From positions 1 through 64,000 of the forward strand of contig NZ_JAHESD010000017.1 of assembly GCF_018598585.1 (NCBI RefSeq): a DNA stretch of 64,000 bases, written 5' to 3'. A program made the position numbers and the translations under genes. The notes below the pieces were generated by a model. That model was not told where the DNA came from, made no database searches, and saw only the letters and a program-made list of their open reading frames with translations. This DNA comes from Chryseosolibacter indicum (GTDB taxonomy: Bacteria; Bacteroidota; Bacteroidia; Cytophagales; Cyclobacteriaceae). Of the stretch, positions 1 through 8,540 are shown piece by piece (positions within the stretch are counted from its first letter, which is position 1; each line of letters begins with the position of its first letter).

Positions 1-591
1 TGCATTTAAGTCAACGCGTGCTTGTAATAGTTCCGGTTTCACGCCCGTTCCTACTTCCAGCTTTCTCTCCGCGAGCTTCACCCTTTCTTCACTTACTGAC
101 ATCTGCTCCTGAACGGCTTTTAGCTGTTGTTTCTGCCGCACGATATCGTAATAATTACCAATAACCGTAGCAATGGTATTAACCATCTGATCTTTGACAA
201 GAAGTTGCCCTTGTTCAGCCAACTGTGCCACACGCTCTCTGGTAGCAAACATCCTTGTTCCGTCAAACAGTGTCCATGTTAGTTGAACAGAGGCTGAGGT
301 GTTATTGCTTTTCGCCCTACCGCTGTTATTTCTGGTAGCATCTTCGAATCGCAATTCCTGCTCGTTATCGTTCCAAACAGTAGAACCTGTAGCATTAATC
401 TGAGGCAAAAAAGCGCCGACTACATAGTTATTTTCAACCGTAGCTGAAGTCGAAGTATTCCTTGCCAGCCTTACATCGTAATTTTTCTCTAATGCAAGGC
501 CTATAACATGGTCGAGAGAAATTTCTTCCTGAGCATAAGATTGTTTAAAAATTAAAAAGAGAACTGCTAGCGCGAAAATTTTAAGTTTCAT
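1..591 (-). CDS. TolC-family outer-membrane efflux channel, partial (3' end outside window)
   Basis: N-terminal 197 codons of an outer-membrane efflux protein. It starts with a signal peptide (MKLKIFALAVLFLIFKQSYA, then QEE), followed by the usual opening helix of the family (ISLDHVIGLALEKNYDVRLA) and a long helical stretch (EQMSVSEERVKLAERKLEVG). The reading frame stays open to base 1, so the C-terminus is missing only because the window ends. The ATG at 591 lies 11 bases inside the end of the upstream pump gene, which indicates translational coupling. As third member of the adaptor–pump–channel operon it would form the outer-membrane exit duct. Substrate cannot be told from sequence. Confidence 0.88.
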   Translation of the reverse strand, partial: MKLKIFALAVLFLIFKQSYAQEEISLDHVIGLALEKNYDVRLARNTSTSATVENNYVVGAFLPQINATGSTVWNDNEQELRFEDATRNNSGRAKSNNTSASVQLTWTLFDGTRMFATRERVAQLAEQGQLLVKDQMVNTIATVIGNYYDIVRQKQQLKAVQEQMSVSEERVKLAERKLEVGTGVKPELLQARVDLNA

Positions 592-3500
592 ATACTAATT
601 CCTTATGCGTTTGAGGTTCGTGTTCCTCTTCTGATTCTATGTGTTTTCTTTTTCTTGATAAATAAGTGTACATGGCAGGAATCACAAATAGTGTGAGCAC
701 CAATGAGAACATAATACCACCCACAATTACAATTCCTAGTGGTTGGCGGCTTGTTGATGCAGCCCCTAACGATAATGCAAGAGGCAGAGAACCTAACGCC
801 ATTGCCAAACTTGTCATTAATATAGGACGTAAACGCAAGCGTGATGCTTCCAGTACTGCTTCGAATTTAGAGAGACCTTCTTCCCGCTTCTGGTTGGCAA
901 ACTCTACGATAAGGATACCATTTTTAGTTACCAACCCAATGAGCATGATCATACCAATTTGGGAGAAGATGTTTACGGTCTGCCCGAATAGCCAAAGTGA
1001 TATAAAGGCACCGCAGATAGCAAGTGGCACGGTAAACATGATGGTTAAAGGATCTATAAAGCTTTCGAACTGCGCTGCGAGAATCAGGTAGATCAACAGC
1101 AATGCGAGCAAGAAAGCAAATGATGTGTTACTTGAGCTTTCTGCATAGTCGCGTGAGTTACCCGATAAAGATGTAGTAAATGTTTCATCAAGTACTTTTG
1201 ATGCTATTTCTTCCATTGCTGCAATACCATCTCCCAACGTCTTTCCCGGAGCAAGACCTGCAGATATTGTTGCGGACTTATACCTGTTGAAGTGATACAA
1301 GCTTGGAGGCGTTGTTGATTCAACTACCGATACAAGGTTATCAATAGATACCAGCTGACCAGAGCGTGTTCTTACATACAATAGCTTTAAGTCATCCGGA
1401 TCATCACGATTTATTCTTGTAACCTGGCCCATCACCTGATATTGCTTGCCTTCTCTTGTAAAATAACCAAAGCGAAGATTACTATAGGCTAATTGTAACG
1501 TCTGAGCAATATCCTGAACACTTACGCCAAGCTGAGAAGCTTTTAACCGGTTTATCTCAACTCTAAGTTCTGGCTTATTAAACTTCAGGTCACTGTCAAC
1601 GCCTTGTAAAGATGGATGTGCGTTTGCTGCTTCCAGAAATTTAGGTAGCGCCTCTTGCAACTTATCAAAGTTGTTATTCTGTATCACGAACTGTACAGGA
1701 AGCCCTCCCCTTCTATTAACCGAAATTGTCTGCTCCTGTATCGGGAAAGCCCTTCCTTCCGGAAATCTGCCAAGGTTTTTACTAACAGCATCAACAATCT
1801 CCTGTTGTGACCGATCTCTTTGATCAGGGTCTACAAGTGTTACGCGAACGAATCCACTGTTTACTGATCCACCGCTAAAACCTGGCGCGGTAACAGAGAG
1901 TGCGGTCTGATATTCTGGTATTGAATCCTGAACAAACTGTACCATCTTTGATACAAAGCCATCCATGTAATCGTAGGCAGTACCTTCTGGTGCCGATAAT
2001 TGTAAACGGAACTGATTTCTATCTTCAAGCGGAGCAAGCTCTGATTGAATACTGCGACCTATCAAATAAGCTGCTCCCAAACACAATGCTATGATTACAA
2101 ATGACACCCAGCGCACATTCATGAAAGATCCGAGAATCCTTCTGTATCCATTTTCCATTGCCTGGAAGAAAGGTTCTGTTTTGGTGTAGAACCAGGAGTG
2201 GTTATGATGACTTCTTGTGAGTTTTACACTTAGTACAGGTGTTAGTGTTAATGATACAAAACAGGATATAAGTACGGCACCTGCTACTACTATACCAAAT
2301 TCTCTGAACAACCTTCCTACGAAACCTTCCAAGAATAGTATGGGAAGGAATACAACAGCCAGTGTAATGGAAGTAGAAATAACCGCAAAGAATATTTCTT
2401 TCGATCCCTCCTGCGCCGCGCGGTATTTATTCATACCCTGCTCAAGTTTCTTGTAAATATTCTCAGTAACAACAATTCCATCATCAACCACCAGACCTGT
2501 AGCGAGTACTATACCCAGCATGGTAAGCACATTGATAGAGAACCCACACAGATACATGATAAAGAAGGTTGCAATTAATGATACTGGTATGTCTATAAGT
2601 GGTCTAATTGCTATTATAATATCACGGAAGAACAAGTAGATGATCAACACCACAAGCAAGAAAGAAATGAGCAGCGTTTCTTCAACCTCTGTAATAGATC
2701 GTTTGATAAACACCGTTTGATCCATCGCGATGTTGAGCTTAATATCTTCTGGAACATCTTTCTTGATCTGATCTAACCTTTGGTAGAAAGCATCCGATAT
2801 CTCAACATAATTAGAGCCAGGCAATGGCACAATTGCTAGGCCAACCATGGGAATATTACTTTCTCGAAGAATTGACTCTTCGTTCTCAGGGCCTAATACT
2901 GCCTCACCAATATCTTTAAGCCTAATATCACCAGTAGGAGATGAAAGAATAACTACATTTTCAAAATCATCTTCTGTATATAGTTTACCGAAAGTTCTTA
3001 CTGTTAACTCTGTGGCCTGCCCCGCTATTTTACCTGAGGGCAGCTCAACGTTCTCCCTGTTTAAAGCATTCTGTACATCGAGTGGTGTAAGATTATAAGC
3101 ACTTAATTTCGCGGGATCAAGCCATATACGCATTGCAAATCGCTTCTCGCCCCAAATTTGTATACTACTTACACCCGGAATAGTCTGAAGTCTTTCCACA
3201 AGTACGTTTGTTGCATACTCTGTTAATTCAAGCTGATTCTTTGTATTACTCTGAACAGTCATTGTAATAATAGCATCAGAGTTAGCATCGGCCTTTGACA
3301 CCACAGGCGGGTTTGGAAGATCATCAGGCAAGGATCTTATAGCCTGAGAAACTTTATCTCTAACATCGTTTGCTGCGGCCTCAAGATCAACACCAAGTTC
3401 AAATTCGATATTAATGTTACTGCTTCCTACGCTCGATGAAGATGTGATGTTCTTGATACCAGCTATACCGTTGATTGATTTTTCAAGTGGTTCTGTTATC

Positions 3501-3685
3501 TGAGATTCGATAATGTCAGCATTAGCCCCTGAATAGGAAGTGCGCACGTTAACATTTGGAGGATCAATAGCAGGGTAATCGCGAATGCCCAGAAAATTAA
3601 ACCCAATGATACCAAAAAGCACCAGGATAATATTCATCACAAACGCCAGTACCGGTCGTTTTAAACTTAATTCGGATATGTTCAT
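581..3685 (-). CDS. RND-family efflux pump, inner-membrane permease subunit
   Basis: 1034 residues, the usual size of an AcrB/MexB/MdtB-type hydrophobe/amphiphile RND pump. It opens with a cytoplasmic-edge helix (MNISELSLKRPVLAFVMNII) and has two large periplasmic loops. The proton-relay pair is visible in TM4 (GLVVDDGIVVTENIYK, about residue 400) and the partner lysine in TM10 (GLVTKNGILIVEFANQ). It should use proton influx to drive efflux from periplasm or inner membrane through the adaptor and TolC-like partner. The adaptor gene ends 20 bp upstream and the channel gene overlaps its 3' end by 11 bp, so all three are one transcription unit. Substrate specificity cannot be assigned. Confidence 0.95.
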   Translation of the reverse strand: MNISELSLKRPVLAFVMNIILVLFGIIGFNFLGIRDYPAIDPPNVNVRTSYSGANADIIESQITEPLEKSINGIAGIKNITSSSSVGSSNINIEFELGVDLEAAANDVRDKVSQAIRSLPDDLPNPPVVSKADANSDAIITMTVQSNTKNQLELTEYATNVLVERLQTIPGVSSIQIWGEKRFAMRIWLDPAKLSAYNLTPLDVQNALNRENVELPSGKIAGQATELTVRTFGKLYTEDDFENVVILSSPTGDIRLKDIGEAVLGPENEESILRESNIPMVGLAIVPLPGSNYVEISDAFYQRLDQIKKDVPEDIKLNIAMDQTVFIKRSITEVEETLLISFLLVVLIIYLFFRDIIIAIRPLIDIPVSLIATFFIMYLCGFSINVLTMLGIVLATGLVVDDGIVVTENIYKKLEQGMNKYRAAQEGSKEIFFAVISTSITLAVVFLPILFLEGFVGRLFREFGIVVAGAVLISCFVSLTLTPVLSVKLTRSHHNHSWFYTKTEPFFQAMENGYRRILGSFMNVRWVSFVIIALCLGAAYLIGRSIQSELAPLEDRNQFRLQLSAPEGTAYDYMDGFVSKMVQFVQDSIPEYQTALSVTAPGFSGGSVNSGFVRVTLVDPDQRDRSQQEIVDAVSKNLGRFPEGRAFPIQEQTISVNRRGGLPVQFVIQNNNFDKLQEALPKFLEAANAHPSLQGVDSDLKFNKPELRVEINRLKASQLGVSVQDIAQTLQLAYSNLRFGYFTREGKQYQVMGQVTRINRDDPDDLKLLYVRTRSGQLVSIDNLVSVVESTTPPSLYHFNRYKSATISAGLAPGKTLGDGIAAMEEIASKVLDETFTTSLSGNSRDYAESSSNTSFAFLLALLLIYLILAAQFESFIDPLTIMFTVPLAICGAFISLWLFGQTVNIFSQIGMIMLIGLVTKNGILIVEFANQKREEGLSKFEAVLEASRLRLRPILMTSLAMALGSLPLALSLGAASTSRQPLGIVIVGGIMFSLVLTLFVIPAMYTYLSRKRKHIESEEEHEPQTHKELVYET

Positions 3686-3705
3686 AAACTACTCCTTTTC
3701 TAACC

Positions 3706-4770
3706 CTACAGAGAATTCACTTTCTTAATTTTCACTTTAGCGTTTGGCCTTATAGCCATAAGACCAGTTGTAATAATGGTATCACCTGCCTTAAGGCCAC
3801 TCAACACCTGCACAAAGGCTGAATCGCGAATACCAGTTTCAACTACAGCAAATGTTACGCTATCTTTCTTAAACAGCGCCACTTGTTTATTTCTTGCTGT
3901 TGGAATAACAGCCTGAGATGGCACAAGCAGCGCCTGGTCATTTTTACCTAATTGCAGATTTATCTTTGCAAAAATACCTGGCACCAACTCTTTGTTATTT
4001 CCTTTTACCTGTGCGCGTACAAGAAGCGTGCGGGTAGTCTGGTTAACACTACTTTCGGTTGCTATTACTACACCTTGATGATCACGTTCGCCACCATCTA
4101 CACGGAACCTTACAATGTAGCCGCGGTTCATATCCCGTGCATACTTTTCTGGCACAGCAAATTCAAGTTTCAGCTGATCTACTTGGCGGATTACGGCAAT
4201 AATATCTTGAGGAGATACATAAGAGCCCAAACTCACATTTCTGAGTCCTATGACGCCCGAATAAGGTGCACGTATTTCAGTTTTTGAGATAGCTATGTTT
4301 GTTGATTCGATATCTGCCTTTAAGTTTTCTACACCAAGCTGACTTAAGTCGTACTCCTGCTGACTGATACCATTGATCTTTAACAGCTCACGATTTCTCT
4401 CTTCTGTTTTCTCAGCAATCTTTAACTGAACCTGAAGTTTTTTCAATAAGGCTTGGAGGTCTTCATCGAAAAGTTTTACGAGCAAAGTGCCTTTTGCCAC
4501 GTGAGAACCTTCATTGATATTTAACCTTACAATTCTGCCGCCTACTTCAGCCCTGATCTGTGTTTCTTCAAATGGCAGCAATGAGCCGGGCACCTGCACA
4601 TTTTCACTTACCGACGATTGTTTCACAACAAAACCATCGACAGTTAAAGGCCCTTGTTTGCGTGGACCACCAGCCACAGGTTTATCTTTCTTTTCGGATT
4701 TACACGAAAAGAGGAATACAGCAGTTGAAAGGATAAGGAACAGTAAAGAACGAATTTTAAAAAAATGCAT
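3706..4770 (-). CDS. RND efflux periplasmic adaptor (membrane fusion protein), lipoprotein
   Basis: 354 residues. The N-terminus is a lipoprotein signal (FLILSTAVFLFSCKSEKK), so the protein should be anchored by an acylated cysteine. It then shows the adaptor layout: a barrel-sandwich half (VPGSLLPFEETQIRAEVGG, with GGRIVRLNINEGSHVAKG), an alpha-helical hairpin (about 105–160), the second lipoyl half (ISKTEIRAPYSGVIGLRNVS) and a beta-barrel plus membrane-proximal domain. It bridges the RND pump and the TolC-like channel. It lies 63 bp after coaE and 20 bp before the pump gene, and may be read from the coaE operon or from its own promoter in that gap. Confidence 0.93.
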   Translation of the reverse strand: MHFFKIRSLLFLILSTAVFLFSCKSEKKDKPVAGGPRKQGPLTVDGFVVKQSSVSENVQVPGSLLPFEETQIRAEVGGRIVRLNINEGSHVAKGTLLVKLFDEDLQALLKKLQVQLKIAEKTEERNRELLKINGISQQEYDLSQLGVENLKADIESTNIAISKTEIRAPYSGVIGLRNVSLGSYVSPQDIIAVIRQVDQLKLEFAVPEKYARDMNRGYIVRFRVDGGERDHQGVVIATESSVNQTTRTLLVRAQVKGNNKELVPGIFAKINLQLGKNDQALLVPSQAVIPTARNKQVALFKKDSVTFAVVETGIRDSAFVQVLSGLKAGDTIITTGLMAIRPNAKVKIKKVNSL

Positions 4771-4833
4771 ATTAAAAATTACCTATAGCTTATTGTAACA
4801 TCACCAGTAGTACACTGGTTCAAAAGATCATCG

Positions 4834-5433
4834 TCAAAGAGAACTAAACAGTGCATGAAGTTCCAGTACCTGTGGAATCACCAGCATGCTCTCATCATTA
4901 ACGATTATGTGATCGGCACGTTCCCGCTTTTCATCTTCCGGCATTTGCTTTTCGACAATTGCTTTCAACTGTTCGACAGTTCGGTGAAGATCTCGCGCCA
5001 GTACTCGTTTAAATCGTAATGCTTCCGGTGCTGTAACAACAATTACTCTATCTAGTCCTTTATGTGAATTTGCCTCAAAAAGTAAAGCAGCTTCTTTTAT
5101 TACATACGTGTGTTGCTTATTTTCATTTACCCAATGAGAATAATCAATAGCTACACGCGGATGCACAAGACTATTTAATAAAGCGAGTTTCTCTTCATTG
5201 TGAAAAACGTTATTACCCAGGTAGATCCGATTAAGCGTTCCATCACTATTATAAGACAAATCACCGAATTCTTTTTTGATCTGTGATATGAGTATTCCAT
5301 CGGTGGTCATTAATTTTTTCGCATGGCTGTCGGCATCATAAACAGGCACACCAAGGTGCTGAAATATTTTACACACGGTACTTTTACCAGAGCCTATACC
5401 ACCTGTTATCCCAATTTGAAAAGGTTTAGCCAC
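4834..5433 (-). CDS. coaE: Dephospho-CoA kinase
   Basis: 199 residues, normal length. The P-loop is at the very N-terminus (GITGGIGSGKSTVCK, residues 8–22), followed by the substrate-binding VYDADSHAKKL segment and the later RDLHRTVEQLKAIVEKQMPEDEK lid region, all typical of CoaE. It phosphorylates the 3'-hydroxyl of dephospho-CoA with ATP, the last step of coenzyme A synthesis, in the cytoplasm. The start codon lies only 2 bp after the stop of the YbbR-family gene, so the two are co-transcribed; this pairing is common in Bacteroidota. Confidence 0.96.
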   Translation of the reverse strand: MAKPFQIGITGGIGSGKSTVCKIFQHLGVPVYDADSHAKKLMTTDGILISQIKKEFGDLSYNSDGTLNRIYLGNNVFHNEEKLALLNSLVHPRVAIDYSHWVNENKQHTYVIKEAALLFEANSHKGLDRVIVVTAPEALRFKRVLARDLHRTVEQLKAIVEKQMPEDEKRERADHIIVNDESMLVIPQVLELHALFSSL

Positions 5434-5435
5434 AA

Positions 5436-6380
5436 CTAGAATTTAACGCGTACGGAATCGAGATGAATAACCTTCGTAAATGCAGGTAGGCCTTCTATAC
5501 GTGGAAGTATCTTTCTATCGCCTCGTGCTACTGTTTTAAGGTCGAGGATTGCCTTTGCTGAATCTAATATCAGAAGATTCTGCATGCTTTGAGGAATTGC
5601 AACTGTTATAGGAATTTCTTTTCTGCCCAACACTGGCCAAACAGTTGAAGGAAGGTTTTCGATAACGAGTCTTATAGAATCTTGTATTGTAACGGTCTTT
5701 TCAACATTAAACATTACCGCTACAGTAGGCGGATTACGCTTGATGATGTCAGAAGACGGAACCTGAACTTCTACATCTTCCATAAAATTCTCGTCAATGT
5801 TTTCGAAAGGCACATTTATAACTATTGGTTCCTTCATCTCATTGACTAAAGGCTTTGGGCCTTCAAGATAGATGGAGTCTGGCATAATGGACACACGGCT
5901 TGCAAGCATAAATCCATTCTTTACGCTAAGCTTGGAAGTATCAATGCCAAGGCTTACCCAACGCCCGATCTTGGGTTCGAGATTTAAGTATAAAGTATCT
6001 GTGAGTACATAGTTTATCTGCAAGCCTTCCATTTGGTTTGAGAAGAATGCAGGCAATGTACTGCCAACAATCTTTCTTGTTTCCATGGGGCGTTCAAGGG
6101 GAATTTCCAATGCAGGAATTTTAACACCTGAACCTCTCCTGAAGAGATCCCAGCCGTTTCCTGTAACATTAATTCTTACTTCACGAGGCAGTGATTTTAC
6201 AGGAACAAAATTATTTTGATCGTAATCAAAAGTTAATGGGAAGTTAATGTTTGTAGTGTAGGTTTTATTCAACGCGTTAAAAAACCAAAAGACCGTAGCT
6301 GCTAAAAAGCACAATACTACGGCCTTCCAATTTTTATGATTGAAACGCAGGACATTGAATAATGGATTGCCTACTTTCAT
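5436..6380 (-). CDS. YbbR-like (CdaR-type) membrane-anchored protein
   Basis: 314 residues with one N-terminal membrane helix (VVLCFLAATVFWFFNALN, about 21–38) and a long extracytoplasmic beta-rich region. Repeated segments such as LPREVRINVTGNGWDLFRRG and SIMPDSIYLEGPKPLVNEM match YbbR repeats. In Firmicutes YbbR/CdaR regulates the diadenylate cyclase CdaA; no cyclase is adjacent here, so the role in this organism is unknown. Its position between yajC and coaE is the standard Bacteroidota arrangement, which supports the family call. Confidence 0.82.
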   Translation of the reverse strand: MKVGNPLFNVLRFNHKNWKAVVLCFLAATVFWFFNALNKTYTTNINFPLTFDYDQNNFVPVKSLPREVRINVTGNGWDLFRRGSGVKIPALEIPLERPMETRKIVGSTLPAFFSNQMEGLQINYVLTDTLYLNLEPKIGRWVSLGIDTSKLSVKNGFMLASRVSIMPDSIYLEGPKPLVNEMKEPIVINVPFENIDENFMEDVEVQVPSSDIIKRNPPTVAVMFNVEKTVTIQDSIRLVIENLPSTVWPVLGRKEIPITVAIPQSMQNLLILDSAKAILDLKTVARGDRKILPRIEGLPAFTKVIHLDSVRVKF

Positions 6381-6475
6381 ATTAAAATTTGATTAGGTTA
6401 TCAGACACTTCTTTGTCTTTACCTAAGTTAAACGTGAAAATGAGCAGAAATTACATTCTATTTCTGCTCCTATAA

Positions 6476-6784
6476 TTATTTCTTATTTGCAACCTTGGTA
6501 GCTTCTAAAGAAATGGCTGATTTATTGAATCTGATTCTTCCGCCTTTTTCAACCTCAAGAATAAATGTATCGCCTTCAAGTTCGGCAACATGGCCGTGGG
6601 CACCACCTATTGTTACAACATAGTCGCCTTTCTTTATCTCCTCAACAAACTTTTTAGCATCCTTTGCCTTCTTTTGCTGCGGACGGATCATAAAGAAATA
6701 GAAGATAAGTATGATGGCTCCGAAAAATACCAACTGAAACCATGCGCTTCCTTGTTGCTGCGCTTGTAGTAATATGTTTAACAT
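6476..6784 (-). CDS. yajC: Preprotein translocase accessory subunit YajC
   Basis: 102 residues, with one N-terminal membrane helix (WFQLVFFGAIILIFYFFMI, about 15–33) followed by the hallmark RPQQKKAKDAKKFVEEIKKG and a small beta-rich cytoplasmic domain (GDYVVTIGGAHGHVAELEGD). YajC associates with SecDF–YidC at the Sec translocon in the inner membrane. It heads the block yajC–ybbR–coaE. The upstream 755 bp is non-coding, so its promoter should lie there. Confidence 0.95.
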   Translation of the reverse strand: MLNILLQAQQQGSAWFQLVFFGAIILIFYFFMIRPQQKKAKDAKKFVEEIKKGDYVVTIGGAHGHVAELEGDTFILEVEKGGRIRFNKSAISLEATKVANKK

Positions 6785-7154
6785 AGCTGATTAATTAAGT
6801 GGCCAAAGTTATAGCATTTACTTCTATTTACGTAAGGGCTCCGTTAAAATATGAGGAATCAAGCATTACCCGACCCTTAAAAGCAGACAGAATTACATGC
6901 TTTAGAACAGGTGCAGCATCTTACCAAACAATGATCCCGGCCGGCACCTGCTACAGTTAACAATCCGCATACTACTTCTTTGATTAATAAACGTCCTAGA
7001 GTTATACCGATAAGGCTTATACTTTTTTTGAACAAAAGTAGTCCGCCACACCGCAATCCATACGCGGCCAAAAGAAATTTGTTTAATCTTTTTATCCAAT
7101 AATAACCAGGGTCAGTCTGTCGAATACGGTTAAATAAGCTTCGAAAAGTACGAT

Positions 7155-7253
7155 GCCAGCACCCTGTGAGCACCGTGCGTACAGTGTGTCTGCGAGAAAT
7201 GGGGGTATTTTCTCGCAGACATGGCGCACGCATGGTGCTGGCATGGTGCTGGC
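7155..7253. repeat. 99-nt near-perfect palindrome (45-nt arms, 9-nt loop)
   Basis: Arms 7155–7199 and 7209–7253 flank the loop TGGGGGTAT. Comparing the left arm with the reverse complement of the right, the first 9 (GCCAGCACC) and last 12 (GTCTGCGAGAAA) bases are identical, with AGCACC and TGCGT also matching in the middle; about 35 of 45 positions pair. The element is GC-richer than its surroundings. It has no T-tract, so it does not look like an ordinary terminator. It could be a REP/MITE-like element or the fold of a structured RNA. It occurs once in this window as far as I can see. Confidence 0.8.
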
Positions 7254-7488
7254 AGAATGAATTTGCGAGCCAGTCGTTGACTTATCGCCTGCTAAAGGCC
7301 TAAATCAATATTATTACATGAGGCCGATGAAATAACAAATTGCCTGTGTTAACCAAATAGTACCCTTGAGGCTTTCCCGGGTATATGGAGCATAAATGAG
7401 GGCGATGTGTAAGGGAACTCAATTCATTAGAATATAATTAGATTTTCAAAAACACCAGAAAGTGAGAAGTCACTTTATACAAATAAAA

Positions 7489-7516
7489 AGCCCAGGCTTT
7501 CTACAAACCTGGGCTT
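7489..7516 (-). terminator. Rho-independent terminator of the nusB–ytxH–DUF1573 operon
   Basis: Perfect 9-bp stem AAGCCCAGG/CCTGGGCTT with an 11-nt loop. Read on the minus strand it is followed by TTTTTATTTG. It lies 24 bp beyond the DUF1573 stop codon. Confidence 0.9.
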
Positions 7517-7539
7517 CATTTTACTTTTAGCAGTATTGC

Positions 7540-8082
7540 TTATCTTACCGGACCTGCATCTGAACCACCAGATTTAGGTGTTACCATAGCTTTAAAGCGC
7601 AACACAGTTTGCTTCGGCCATGTATTTGCAGTTACAGTAACGGTTTTGTTTTGAATGTTCGGTTTTCCGTTGCTATCAAATTTAGCTTTTACGTAGCCGG
7701 TACCTCCCACAGGAATAGGATCTTTGCTCCATTCGGGCACTGTACATCCGCAAGAGCCTTGAGCTCCCTGTATAATTAAAGGTGCTTCACCTGTGTTTTT
7801 AAACTTGTAAGTATACTCGACTACCTGTCCTTCGTTAATGGTACCGAAGTCGTGTTCAGTCTTTTCAAACTGAAAAGCAGGCAGTGGTCCTTCTGGTTTT
7901 TCTTCCGCAGGTGCTGTAGCCGGAGTTGGCGTTGAAGTTGAAGTAGCAGTTTTCTTGCCTTCAAGATCTGCCAATCTGCTTTCGAGTTCAGCTATTCTTT
8001 TCTCAGCTTCACGATCTTTGCATGCAGTAAAAACAGTTGCAAGAGCAACGATCATCAGAACTTTAATCCAAATTGTTTTCAT
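7540..8082 (-). CDS. DUF1573 domain lipoprotein
   Basis: 180 residues. A lipobox signal (MIVALATVFTACKDRE, Cys at about 21) is followed by a short coiled coil (EAEKRIAELESRLADLEGKK), a Thr/Pro/Ala-rich linker (about 45–65), and a DUF1573 domain with its typical FEKTEHDFGTINEGQVVEY opening and GSCGCTVPEWSKDPIPVGG centre. The domain is an immunoglobulin-like fold of unknown function, abundant in Bacteroidota. It is the last gene before the terminator at 7489–7516, following ytxH and nusB. Confidence 0.9.
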   Translation of the reverse strand: MKTIWIKVLMIVALATVFTACKDREAEKRIAELESRLADLEGKKTATSTSTPTPATAPAEEKPEGPLPAFQFEKTEHDFGTINEGQVVEYTYKFKNTGEAPLIIQGAQGSCGCTVPEWSKDPIPVGGTGYVKAKFDSNGKPNIQNKTVTVTANTWPKQTVLRFKAMVTPKSGGSDAGPVR

Positions 8083-8149
8083 TCTATTTACGATCTATTA
8101 TTAACGCTATCTAAAAGACTTCCTTTAAGAACGATCTGCGAGTATAACC

Positions 8150-8461
8150 TTAGTCTTTTTTAGTACCGCGGATTTGCTCTAAAAGTTCATCTACATCCAT
8201 TAAAAGCCTTTCTGCTTTGTTTTTAGCTTCTTCTACTACACGTTGTCCTTGTGACTTAGCTTCAGAAGTTAATGGTGTTTCTTTGCCAGTAACGAAGTCG
8301 TTAATCAGCTCTTGAAGCATTTTGCGATATCTATCAAGCTGAAACGATAACTTTTCACGGGTATTAGATCCTTTATCAGGAGCATATAAAACACCTAGAA
8401 TTGCACCCGTGGTTGCTCCTACAAGGAATGCCAAGAGTGTATTACTACCTTTTTTGCTCAT
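8150..8461 (-). CDS. YtxH domain small membrane protein
   Basis: 103 residues. An N-terminal Gly/Ala-rich membrane segment (NTLLAFLVGATTGAILGVLYAPDKG, about 7–31) carries the GxxxGxLYAPDKG ending that defines YtxH, followed by a charged amphipathic helix (EEAKNKAERLLMDVDELLEQI). YtxH proteins are small stress-linked membrane-associated proteins with no established biochemical function. It sits between nusB (79 bp upstream) and the DUF1573 gene. Confidence 0.88.
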   Translation of the reverse strand: MSKKGSNTLLAFLVGATTGAILGVLYAPDKGSNTREKLSFQLDRYRKMLQELINDFVTGKETPLTSEAKSQGQRVVEEAKNKAERLLMDVDELLEQIRGTKKD

Positions 8462-8540
8462 AAGCTTTCAAAATTAATTTGCTTTGACTCGCAAATTCAA
8501 AATTTTAACATTCTTTAACAAATCAAAACAGGCCAAAGCC

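Larger units (their letters stand above)
6785..7539. other. 755-bp non-coding region between yajC and the DUF1573 gene
   Basis: No convincing gene. The longest reading frame (6877–7233, minus) has no recognisable domain, is rich in Cys/Arg and starts inside the palindrome at 7155–7253, so I do not call it. Other structure: a small hairpin (7020–7040, TACTTTT/AAAAGTA, 7-nt loop) and the terminator of the DUF1573 gene at 7489–7516. The promoter of yajC must lie in its lower half. In related Bacteroidota the flanking genes are usually close together, so the length is unusual. Confidence 0.6.

Noticed and set aside
666-1091. 141-codon reading frame antisense to the RND pump gene
   Set aside because: Shadow of a conserved gene on the other strand; no family resemblance.
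6877-7233. 118-codon minus-strand reading frame
   Set aside because: No recognisable domain, high Cys and Arg content, and it starts inside the 99-nt palindrome; the shorter frame at 6902–7099 overlaps it in another frame.
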